64,000 bases of DNA from Diplosphaera chodatii (lineage: Eukaryota; Chlorophyta; Trebouxiophyceae; Prasiolales; Stichococcaceae). Position numbers and translations under genes: made by a program. Shown here in pieces: positions 45,601 to 56,051 of the stretch (positions are counted from its first letter, which is position 1; every line of letters begins with the position of its first letter). Where the stretch lies: assembly GCA_032358165.1 (NCBI GenBank), contig JAALGY010000017.1:496001-560000 (forward strand). Direction: 5' to 3'. The notes under the pieces were generated by a model. The model was not told the DNA's origin. It saw nothing but the letters and a program-made list of their open reading frames with translations, and ran no database searches.

Positions 45601-48600
45601 ATGGGAAGCACGCAAAGAGGACCGTCGAAGCCCTTGGACATCTTCAGCCGGCTGCCAGCCGACCTGTGGTGCCTGATCCTGCGGCACCTGAGCCAGCGTG
45701 ACATGCTGGCGCTTGCTGCCACATGTCGTGCTTCAGCGGAGGTGTTTCGCAACCCTCAGGCATGTCAGCGCGTGTGACCAAACTTGTGTTTGCAATGCTG
45801 ACAGCGCATGAATGCATTCAGCAGCACGCAGCTTCAAGCCGTCCTTGTTAAAGCATTGTGACATATACACGTGCGACAGCGAGTGCTGTTTGTGATCTCC
45901 ACCAGGCACTGATCTGGCAGACACTGCGTGTGGGCTTTTGGTGGAGGCGAGTGAGTTGGCAGAGGATAGCAAAGTATGTTAAGCAGCGCCACAAAGGTAG
46001 GCTGGCATCCAGCAGCCAAAGTATGTACAGGAACATCATTGCAAAGCGGCCAACTAACGATGATGGTGCAGCGGCTCTACAAAGTTATGCAACTGTTCAA
46101 TCGGCATCACATTGCAGAGCAATTGCTACAGGGATAGCTGGGATCTGTCCATCTCAGTTGGGAAGCCCGTCAACTGGCAGCATGTGCTAAAAAAACGTTG
46201 ACATGCTAGCATTTCTCAAGTCCTGTGGTGAGACATATCTGGGCGTATCGCAGGTGTGAGGCGTCTTGAAGTGATGCTGACACTGGAGAACGATGCTGAC
46301 AACTGCAAGACGGTCACCAGCACTGAAGATCACTACCACATCCTGAACATTGTCCTTCCGATGCTGCTGGATGCCTGCCCGATGCTGCGGTTGTCATTGT
46401 CCATTTTGGGCCGTAACCCATTCCTGAAGTGCGAGTACGACCTTGGCCAGGTGCTCGGACTAGATTTGTTGCTGTTGTAGTGCCGCATAGGCGTAGGGTG
46501 TATTGATGCGGACATGCGGACACGCCTGCACATTCACCCATGAGTGTACGGTATCCTCAGTGTGCATTGGCTTGTGTAGTGCAGAACAAGCAGGAGGTCC
46601 AAGGTGGTATGCAACACCGCAGCTTGCACCCCAGCAATCTCCACAGCATGATGGCAGTTGATCAGCTGCGCTTCATGCCATATGACATCCTGGACAACAT
46701 CACCCCAGCGCAATTTGAGGTACAGCAGCGATTTTGGCAAGTGCGGGCTTCAGCACCCATGTCCACCAGTTATGCCCCCTGCTGCAACCTCTTGGAGCTG
46801 CATCTGACCTTGCAAGAGGCGCAAGGTTAGGAGGCACAACAATGCTGTTGCAGGCACTCACGCCTGTGGTCACCTCACCCTGCAGATGCTTTGTGAGCTG
46901 GCAAATCTGCGCTGCCTGACGGTGGAAGCTGCCCAAGAAGGATACAACTCTGATGACAGCACGGATGACGATGATGTGGCAACCCCTGCCGGTCTTGCGA
47001 TCATTCCCGCTGCAATATCACGGCTGCAGTCGCTGCGCTCGCTGCAGTTGCCAGGGCATACAGCGCTGCGAGCGCTGCCTCCAGAGCTGTTCATGCTGAG
47101 CAGGTGAACCTTGCTGCTGATCACTGCCAGGCTGCTGTCGTTGAGCGGCTGCAGCAGGGCAGAAGTCAATGTTGTTGCTGTGCCAGTAAAGGAATGACTG
47201 TGCGAAGACGATCACCTCACGATGCTGGTCATGCGTTGTACAGGCTCACCTTGCTTGACATCAGCAGGACGTCAGTTTGGGAGCTGCCAGAGGCTCTGGG
47301 GCAATTGACAGCGCTGCAGAAGCTGTCCATTCATGAGGAGTACAACGTGTTCGAAACCACCGTGCGACTCTCAAATTCTCGCGTGAAGTGACCCTCAGCT
47401 CTTGTTGTTGCTTTAACGACACGCATCAATGGTGTTGACTGATATGTGGTGGCCGGGCTGTGGAGTCCCAAGTCCATCAGAGTTGAGGCTTGCGTGTTGC
47501 AGGAGCCCCTCACGGTGGGCTCAGCACTGATGTCCCTGACGCGCCTGACGCACCTCTCAGTGACATGGCGAACACTGCAAATAGGGTCAGACCTGAAGCT
47601 GTTGCTGCCGCCCAGCCTGCTGGACCTGAACATGACCGGAGCACTGTGGGTCTGCTCAAGCCCTCCTGCGGTTGCATCCTGGATTGTGGACAGTCAATAT
47701 GGTGGCTGTCAGATCAGTTCGACTTGTGCAGCTGCTGCCACTGTAGCACCAACAGTGGCAGCTACGCATGTTCCAGATGCATGTTGTAGCTTGTCGCAAT
47801 CACATCCGGAGGGTTTTCTTGTGCCTTCTCAGTCTTCTGCTGTTGACTGTAGTGCTGCAGGTGAATTCAGCTTGTCGGCAGCAATCAAAAGCGGCACTTC
47901 ACAGCTGCAAACCAATTGCTTTGGGTGCCGTGCAAGGTCTCGCTGTCCTGGGCAGCTGCAGCTGCAGCCGTTGCCGGCATTGAGGTACCTTGGCTTTGGA
48001 TGGCAGCCACCTGATGGTAAAAGCATAGTTTTGCCAGAGGCGCTGATAACCATGACATCCCTGCAGGTCAGTGCAACCGATATGGATCGATGTTTGAATT
48101 GGAATGCTAGCTGCAACGCATGATTGCACTGTACCCTGAACCTGTATACTCACGAGATGACCTGTCAGTCATTGTGACCCCCTTGTTGCTATTTGCAGGT
48201 ACTGCCTACCCGCTCTTGTACCATCTGGCGTCCGAATCCTCTGAGATCCAAGCACTGCCGTCATCAGTCGTCATATCTTCCCATAACAGGAGCAATGCGT
48301 GCCACAGCCAGTAATGCGCAACCACGCAAGCACCACTTGCTGCGTCTGTGTGCAGGTGCTGCACCTGAACGGCAACAGCCTGCAGGATCTTGGCGTGGCT
48401 GGCAGCAGTCGAGTGTGGGTCGGGCACCTCACGGAGCTGGACCTGTCCAGCAACTGCCTCACCTCGGTGCCAGCAGGGCTTGCAGGGGCGACGTTGCTGC
48501 AGAGGCTGCGTATGAATCGGCAGTCACGAGAAGGGGAAGGCGTTGCGGAGCAGAGTACATGGTACGATTACAATTGCCTGGTGTCAGCAACTGCATTGCT

Positions 48601-49116
48601 GCCTGTACATACCGAGCCTGTGCATGATAGTGTTGGGAATGCTGCAAATAAGGTACTGTCAAGCCTGTATACTTGTACCAGAACCCTGCAGCTGGCCTTC
48701 GTGATGTGCGGCTCCTCCTACTCCTGCCATCCTGCATTGCGTAGCGACTTGCAGCTCTGTAAACCGCATTCATCATGTGCTGCAGGGACCATTTTGATGC
48801 TGGAAGCCTTACGGCATTGCGTGGCATCACAACCCTCACGCTGTTGGACCTGGAGCTTGCCAAAGGCATGCCGAACCAGATGCGGCTGGCGCCTTCCCCA
48901 GAGCTGCTGACTGCTGTGGCAAGCCTCACGCAACACAATCCCTCCCTGGAGGTGGACTTCACTTCCGCTGACTTCGCTGTTTTCGGCGTTTTCGGAGCTT
49001 TGGGCATGACTGTGGGAACACCCGATTCCTGCATGCCTTCCGACTTCACCTTCTCTTGTGCTCAGGTCAAGATGTTTCCCCGCCCGGGCGTGCGGTACGA
49101 ACATCCGCTCTGGTAA
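45601..49116 (+). CDS. F-box/LRR protein FBL-c, short C-terminal tail
   Basis: ATG 45601 (MGSTQRGPSKP), F-box LDIFSRLPADLWCLILRHLS; linker WWRRVSWQRIAKYVKQRHKG (~45905-45995); HYHILNIVLPMLLDACPMLR (~46255-46450); QHRSLHPSNLHSMMAVDQLR (~46590-46720); LRR LAIIPAAISRLQSLRSLQLP (~46886-47105); LTLLDISRTSVWELPEALGQ (~47246); LTHLSVTWRTLQIGSDLKLL (~47503-47646); LPALRYLGFGWQPPDGKS (~47950-48066); LTELDLSSNCLTSVPAGLAG (~48357-48530); LTALRGITTLTLLDLELAKG and LTQHNPSLE (~48785-48952). The last exon codes only VKMFPRPGVRYEHPLW before TAA at 49116, so the acidic tail of FBL-b and FBL-d is missing. Its 5' flank is duplicated from FBL-b. Inferred SCF substrate receptor. Confidence 0.8.
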
Positions 49117-49953
49117 TGAGTGCATGAGCCACCGAAGTGCAGCAGCCACTTCAGCCAAGACATCAGTGGTAGAGCCATGCTGCCGCAGAAGCTGCGAAGT
49201 AGAAACAGAGGACAGGAGAAGAGCTCCTCCGCTCAAGCTGTGGCGCATGACACACTGTGTGCTGCAGATGCCACGAAACTGCGCATGTTTGTGGTGCTGC
49301 TTGTTAGTAGTTCACGATGTACAACGGGACGGTTATAGTAGCAGCAGCAAAGCTCGAGCTTGCTGACGTGCTGAGACCAGCAAGGACGCCACCCGACCAA
49401 TGCGCTAATTGTGCGCCTGTGACGGTCTGCACTTGCATGGTTCGCGCTGCTTCTTATGCAAATGGCACAGACAGTCACATCCCCGAGGAACACACTGTAG
49501 TTGACACATACAGCCTGCGTCGGGTTCACCGCAAAGCATGCACTGGCCCGCCCCTCAATAGTGGCATCAGATCTCTGAGCACATTGGACCTCAGAGTCGT
49601 GAGTGTGTATCAGCTCATGACGACCAGCTTGCAACGGGGATGTCCAAGCTTGCTGGCAGATAGGAAAGCATAATGACGGCAGCAGAGTATGTATCCTGGC
49701 ATGGTTTTGCCTGCCAGTGCGATGCAACCCGCGCTGCCGCTTTCAGTGGAGCATCCACATGCACTAATAAGCCGCCGTCAATCCCAAGCCAAAGTGCATG
49801 GGTGCCCTCTCACCTACCGTGCAAGCTTGTGTAAGAAACCGATGTTAATATCAGGATGAAGAAGTAACATGCGTCGACCCACTCTGGCTTGCGACGCGTA
49901 AGATCCCTCTCTGTAAACTACATGCCCAACAGCACACACGCACACAGACAAGA
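49117..49953. other. Intergenic between FBL-c and FBL-d
   Basis: No supported gene. Short frames without motifs. Confidence 0.45.
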
Positions 49954-49975
49954 CCGCCAGGCTTTCATACGGCGG
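49954..49975 (+). promoter_or_regulatory. 22-bp split dyad upstream of FBL-d
   Basis: CCGCCAG, 8 bases (gctttcat), ACGGCGG. The arms equal those of FBL-a, -b and -c but all eight central bases are different in sequence context. It ends 389 bases before ATG 50365 and 6 bases before a perfect palindrome. Confidence 0.75.
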
Positions 49976-49981
49976 AGCCCT

Positions 49982-50003
49982 ACGTGACCAGGCCTGGTCA
50001 CGT
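49982..50003. promoter_or_regulatory. Perfect 22-bp palindrome with ACGTGAC half-sites
   Basis: ACGTGACCAGG followed directly by its exact reverse complement. Each end carries ACGTGAC/GTCACGT, the core bound by many bZIP and bHLH factors. Located in the FBL-d 5' flank next to the split dyad. Confidence 0.85.
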
Positions 50004-50094
50004 TGCAGGACCGCAGCTTCTGCGATCCGTCGTCATGACGAATGTACATCACGGGCCCGAGTGCGCACTTGTGCACACCTGGTACAGCGAGATG

Positions 50095-50115
50095 TATATA
50101 TATATATATATATAT
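50095..50115. repeat. (TA)n microsatellite
   Basis: 21 bases of alternating T and A in the FBL-d 5' flank. Confidence 0.95.
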
Positions 50116-50174
50116 GTGAGGTCTAGCGTCAGCAGGAAGAATAGCACGGTGCATGCAGTACTTAGAAGGTACTT

Positions 50175-50195
50175 GACGACGACGACGACGACGAC
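50175..50195 (+). repeat. (GAC)7 microsatellite
   Basis: Seven exact GAC units, 170 bases before the FBL-d ATG. Confidence 0.95.
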
Positions 50196-50364
50196 AGCAA
50201 GGTCACAGGCTCACAGCACACTATGGCAAGTGCCTAGGCTGCTGCTTCACTCTCAGCGTCGGTTGCTGCTTTCTGGCGATGTCACACACTCAAAAATCCC
50301 CAGACATACAGGACCCAAAAGTTGCTGTGTAGGTAGGGTCGATCACGCAGCAGCCAAACTGACC

Positions 50365-53300
50365 ATGCCCGAAGAGCCATCGAGGTCTTTAGACCTCTTC
50401 AGCCGGCTACCAGCCGACCTGTGGCACCTGATCCTGCAGCATCTGTGGCAGGACGACATGCTGGCGCTTGCTGCAACCACCCGAGCCTCTGTGGAGGCAT
50501 TTCGCAACCCACAGGTATATTGGTGTGGCCTGCATAGGGGTGGTGCTGGCTGGCTGCGCATCCTGATTGCCAAATGAATGCGCGTGCTAATGTGATTGTG
50601 CTTGAACAACATTGTCAGCATGCAAGGACACAACTGCGAGGCATGCACACGCCTACACGATGGGTGATGCGGCACGGTGCCGCCGGCACCGCACGCAGTG
50701 CATGCATAACAACATGCCTGGTGTCTGCACCCCTTTCCAGGCTATAATCTGGCACACGCTACACGCTCGCACTTCCAGATGGCAAAGACTTGCAGCCTAT
50801 GTCAAGCAACGCTGTTTAGGTAGGTCGCCAGTCAAGATGCAGTCTAGATAGCGATTTGTTCAAGTCAATCATGCGCTGCTGAGTAGCGGTACCCTGACAC
50901 AGCACCTGAGAGGCATTTATGTTCCAGAGAGTGCCTGTTCTCATGTGCCGTTCACGCAGGAGCAAGCATTCTCATCAAAATGAACTGCTGAACTTGTACA
51001 GGTGTGAAGTGCCTTAGCGTGTCGATGTATCTGGAGGCGAATGGCATGTCGGGCAAGTGGTACTGCGGACACACTCACCACACCGTGACCAAAGTCGATG
51101 ACGGTTACTACGTCCTGCATTTCGGTCTTCCACAGCTGCTGGCCGCGTGCCCGTCGCTGGAGGTGCAGCTAAGCATTGCCGGCAACAGCCCCTTTGCAAC
51201 ATGCTGCTTCAAGCTTTCCAAGGTGACGGTGAAGAAGGGATGGCCAAGTGCATCATACACCTGATGATATATCAGCAGAGCCATGCTAGCTGGTACATGG
51301 CGCTGATGTGTTGCTGACCAGGCAGTGCCAAATGCAAGGCTGCAGTTTGTCAAGGCTTAGGGATGCTGCCGCAGTGTGCATGGGAAAGTGCGCTATTATA
51401 AGACACTCTCGCATTCAAGCACATGAGTATAGTGTAAACCTCCATGGCATGTGCAACGTAGGACACTTCTGAAGTCGAGGGCATGCAACGCCGCTTCCTG
51501 CACACCAGCGATCTTGGCAGCATGACGGCAATCCAAGCGCTGTACATCAGGCCTTCCTACCGCGACAAAATCATAGAGCTGACGGACATCGAGGTGTGCT
51601 GCAGAAAGTTGACTACTGATTTGCAGGCATCTGGTAGCCGTTTGAGCTTCAGTACCCATGCTGATGCATGCATGCGTGGCAATCAAGACATCCAACAAAA
51701 GCAGGTATGGCAACCTGACCAAAGGCTAATTTTTTTTAACTTGTCCACTGCTGACTGCACAGATGCTGTGCGGGTTGACGCAGCTGCGCCATCTCACGGT
51801 GGAAATTGCCTGTTCGGACAGTGGTCGTTCAGGCCTTCCATCAATTCCCGCCGCTGTGTCACAGCTGCAGTTGCTGCGCTCACTGGAGTTGCCAGGGCAT
51901 GAGTCGTTGCGAAGCCTGCCTCAGGAGCTGTCCATGCTGAACAGGTGACTCTCACGAATAGCAACATCCAAGATGTCTGGCAGCTGTCATACAGCATGGC
52001 ACAGTACTGGCTGCCCCGTAGGCCCACACCCTCTTGATGTCAGGACATGGGACATGGCATCCCACTGTGCAAGGCATCATGACTTCAGAATGCACGTCAC
52101 TGCCACAATAATAGGTGTTCTATTATGCAGGCTGACCATGCTTGACATCAGCATGTCAACGGTCTTGGAGCTGCCAGAGGCCCTGGGACACTTGACAGCA
52201 CTGCGGGAGCTGCATATGGACGCTGACAAAAGAATGGAAGGTTGCTGCTGGCATCGTAAGGAACGTGATGACTCACTTGCTCGACGTCCATGAAGTTTTG
52301 TGCCTCAGTACTGCTGATGGTGACTGCCAGATTTGTGCACGTCTATGTGACGTTTAATGGGTGGACTGTAAATCTGCACATTGCAGGAAGCCCTCACTGT
52401 GGGCGCAGCATTGATGCCGCTGCTGCGCCTGACGTACCTGTCATTGAAACAGCGGACCCTGAAGACAGGGTCAGACCTGAAGCTGCTGCTGCCGCCCAGC
52501 CTGGTGCATCTGGACATGCCAAGAACTCTGTGAGTCTGCCCTGGCTTGAGTGCAGAACTGTAGCCTTACTGTGTGTTCCCCTGTCTGTGATGCACTTGCA
52601 CGGTTGCTGCTGCGGCTCAAGGCATATGGGAAGATGCACTGTGCTGTGGAGACGTAGCATCTGCTTCACCACCATATCACAGGTGCAAACAGGTGGTTGG
52701 CGAGCCCTCGGTCACATCTGGCATGCAGGCGCTGTGTGGCCTGACCAACCTGCGGCAACTGACGCTGGAGGCTGTCAGCCGTGGTTCTGCGCAGCCCGGC
52801 CTCACTAGGATCCCTGCTGCGGTGTCGCGGCTGCGGTCGCTGCACGCGCTGCAGCTGCTGGGGCACCAGGGGCTGCGGGCGCTGCCTCTGGAGCTGTACA
52901 CATTGACCAGGTGGGTGCACCTGGCTGTGTCTGATAGACGCCCATGTCAATGACGATTCGAACTTTGCGACTGTAATCTCGCGAGCAGCTTGCTGCCCGT
53001 TGGAGTGTGTCACTGTAGGCTGCTGCATGTTGCGGCGCTTCAACCTTGCTGCAACATATCGCATGCTGTGTGCCTGCTGCTCATGTGAGCATCACAACAT
53101 GAAGGTACTAGTTTCGAGGCTGCTCGACTGTCTATCTGCCCGCAGCTGCCACCCAAGCTCATGTCAGCTGGTAGCTAGGTGCCTGCAGCATACGTCTGTG
53201 CTGCTGCACCGGGCTGTGCGTTGCTGCGGATGTGGCTTGGAGTCCTGGTTCCAAATACCCAGCAGACGCAGAGCCGATTCTGACTCTGTTTTCTCGCCAT

Positions 53301-55559
53301 ACAGTGCCCAACGACTGTCGTACTGTGTAGGCTACGACGGCTGCACATCAATGGCACAGCTGTCAGCGAACTGCCAGAGGGCTTGGGGCAGCTGACAGCG
53401 CTGCGGGAGCTTCGAAAGCAGCCCGCGGCTTCACATGACGGCACGCCCTCTGTGAGCCTCTAACCCTCCAAACACCACAGATTGCTCCGCACAAACGCTT
53501 TGCAACTGCATGAGCTCGTGTGAGCCGCGGTGGCCTGAGATGTGCAGCCCCTGACCGCAGTGGTGGTACGTTGCAGGAGGTGGTTGCGGTGCATCACGCA
53601 GCACTTCTGCCGCTGCAGCGTCTGACATACCTCCAGTTGAGCGAAGTTGTGCTGAAACTGGGGCCAGACCAGGATCTGCGGCTGCCAGCCACCCTGCAGC
53701 ACCTGGACCTGCGCGGCACCCTGTGAGTCTGCTCAGGCTGAGTGCTGTCCCGATGCCGGGAAGATCATGCTGTTTCGGACTGCTGCAGCCTGTTGCCGCT
53801 GTCGTGCCCTTTCGTGAGTATGTTGGACTCGGAAGCCTTCAGCCTTTAACATGCTTCTCAGTATGATGTGTGTGCAGGTGCATGAGGCAATCCGGGGCGC
53901 CAAATACAGGCTTGGCACACAACAGCAGGTGCTGCTGATGTAGGAATACCTTACGTTGCAGGACCCTGTTGCAAAGTCGAATACATCTGCGCAAGCATGA
54001 CACGGCTGCCATGCTGTCAGCGCCTTTCTCATCATCACTGATGACACTCGCACGTTACTCACCTCCACAAGTGTCTTCTGTCCCGACCACAGTTATGAGG
54101 AGCTGTGCAGCCCGCGCCTGCTGCCGGCGCAGCCGCTGCCAGCGCTGACATACCTCGACTTCGGGCAGTACCTGCACGATGATGGTGAAGCACAGGCGCG
54201 CGTGGAGGCGATCACATCGCTGCCAGAGGCGCTGACGACCATGGCATCGCTGCGGGTGACTCCCGGCTCACTCCTTGGGTGATTCGAGTGATGACCAGGC
54301 TGGGTGTGGCGCTGGTAGTCTCGGGCACATCCTCCAAATCGGACGGAAGTTCGTATGGCTCTGGCATCTGCTGCGTTTGCCTGCAGCAGTTGTACGTAAG
54401 TGTATATCACACGGACACCCAGCTGTGGATCATGTGCGGTGCTGTGCACGATACTGAGCACCGCCCATGGCACAGCAAATGCCTGACACATATACCAGCA
54501 CCTGCCCACCCTCTCACACTGCTGCCATCTGCAGGTGCTCCTGCTGGACGGCCTTGGTTTGAGGGACCTGGGCGAGGCGACAAGCGCTCCAGGGTGGGTG
54601 ATGCACCTGACGGAGGTGGACCTCTGCAACAACTGCTTCACAGCGGTGCCGGCTGCGCTGGCGGCGGCCACGTCGCTGCGGAAGCTGCACATGCACGCGC
54701 AGGAATTTGACATGTAAGAGTCTGGCAGCGCATGTCACACTGGCATGGTTTCTATTGAGTGATACTACTTGCGACCATTGTACACACTTGGCAACAGGCA
54801 CTGGCGAGCGGGAGAGTCTCTGCCAGATGGCCTCAGCATGCTCCGGCATTTGGCTGTGCATGCCTATGGCCAATTCGCAGCGTAGCCTGCAGCAGGAATG
54901 CTTGGTGCTCAGACGCCGCCCCGCTGTTGTGCAGCTACTGCTGTTGGCACCTAGCTGCAACTTCTGCTGCAGGTGTAACCGCTTTGACGCGGGGAGCCTC
55001 GCAGCGCTGCATGGCGCCACGTCCCTCACGCTGCTGGATCTGGTGCTGGACAAGGGGAGCGTGCGTGGACCGAACCTGGCCAAGGACCCCGAGCTGCTGG
55101 CCGCAAGCTGGAGGCTGCAGTCCGCCGTGACGGCCTTGAAGCAGCGCAACCCCACCCTGGAGGTGCCAAGCTTTTCCAAGGCCCGTGCAGTGAGAACACT
55201 GCCGGGTGTCCTTGGCCCATTGTGACGCAATGTGAGGCCAGTTCTGGGAGGTTGCCAAAAGAGGACACACGCCAGTGCTTTTAGGAGTGTCAATGCTAGT
55301 CCATGTGGGACTTACCAGATAGTGGTCAACTAGCTGTGCCTCCTTGACGCAGGTGAAGTTGGGACACCGCCCAGGCGTGCCCTGTGTGCGGCAGGTGGAC
55401 TGGAGGATGGAGGACTCATACAACGAGTCCAGTGCTTCGGACTGGCCAGGGGGGACATGGTCTGACCAGTCGGGGCGGGCATTGTCCGAAGATAGTGACA
55501 CCGAGAGCAGCCAAGATGGTGCTCCTGATAGCGAGGATGAGGACGATTGGTCCGGTTGA
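50365..55559 (+). CDS. F-box/LRR protein FBL-d with internal duplication of LRR exons
   Basis: ATG 50365 (MPEEPSRS), F-box LDLFSRLPADLWHLILQHLW; linker RWQRLAAYVKQRCLG (~50742-50819); YYVLHFGLPQLLAACPSLEV (~51002-51222); MQRRFLHTSDLGSMTAIQAL (~51482-51592). Then the three-exon LRR block occurs twice: LPSIPAAVSQLQLLRSLELP / LTMLDISMSTVLELPEALGH / LTYLSLKQRTLKTGSDLKLL (51763-52533), and again LTRIPAAVSRLRSLHALQLL / LHINGTAVSELPEGLGQLTA / LTYLQLSEVVLKLGPDQDLR (~52729-53724). It continues with LPALTYLDFGQYLHDDGEAQ (~54093), LTEVDLCNNCFTAVPAALAA (~54535), LAALHGATSLTLLDLVLDKG (~54974) and an acidic tail SEDSDTESSQDGAPDSEDED, stop 55559. Other members have one such block. Alternative: a truncated gene (50365-~52540) followed by an F-box-less one. 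Confidence 0.7.
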
Positions 55560-55869
55560 CGTGCTGCTGCTTGGCGTAGGCAGCAGCTATGTACAGCGGA
55601 CTCGATTGTTGATTGATTGCATTGCCCAGCTTGATGCTGGTGATCACCGTACATATAGTCTTGCCACTCTGGAAGGCTTGCAAGGCAGCACATGCGTCAA
55701 CAACTCCGTAGCGTCTGTCACTGTTGAGGCGCCGACGGCATCAGGCAGGCACTTCCTAGGTTTGGTCTAATTTTCAGCTCAACGGCAACGACACCACAGT
55801 AAATTCACATCCTGCTACAGCCGCCTCGGGCAGTAGCCATTACATGTCAGACACTTGGCTTGCACATGA
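55560..55869. other. Intergenic between FBL-d and FBL-e
   Basis: Nothing supported; short 310-base spacer. Confidence 0.5.
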
Positions 55870-55891
55870 CCTGCAGTGCGGCAAACGGCGG
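55870..55891 (+). promoter_or_regulatory. 22-bp split dyad upstream of FBL-e (left arm altered)
   Basis: CCTGCAG, 8 bases (tgcggcaa), ACGGCGG. The right arm and spacing are exact; the left arm differs at two positions from CCGCCAG. It ends 160 bases before ATG 56052. Confidence 0.55.
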
Positions 55892-55900
55892 TCTCGATGA

Positions 55901-55919
55901 TGACTCATTGGAGACACCA
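55901..55919 (+). promoter_or_regulatory. TGACTCATTGG block shared by FBL-e and FBL-f
   Basis: TGACTCATTGGAGACACCA, identical at 60329-60347. It contains a TGACTCA core (bZIP/GCN4 type) next to ATTGG (inverted CCAAT), 9 bases after the split dyad. Confidence 0.7.
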
Positions 55920-56051
55920 CACCATTGCACGTTGCAAATGAGCGTTGGAGCGCTTTGCTCTCACTCTGAGCCTTGCTTCCAAAGCACCAACCACGCTGCG
56001 TGCAGCGCAGACATCCCAGCTCCTGTCGTCGGTCAATCCAAGGTGCAGCAA

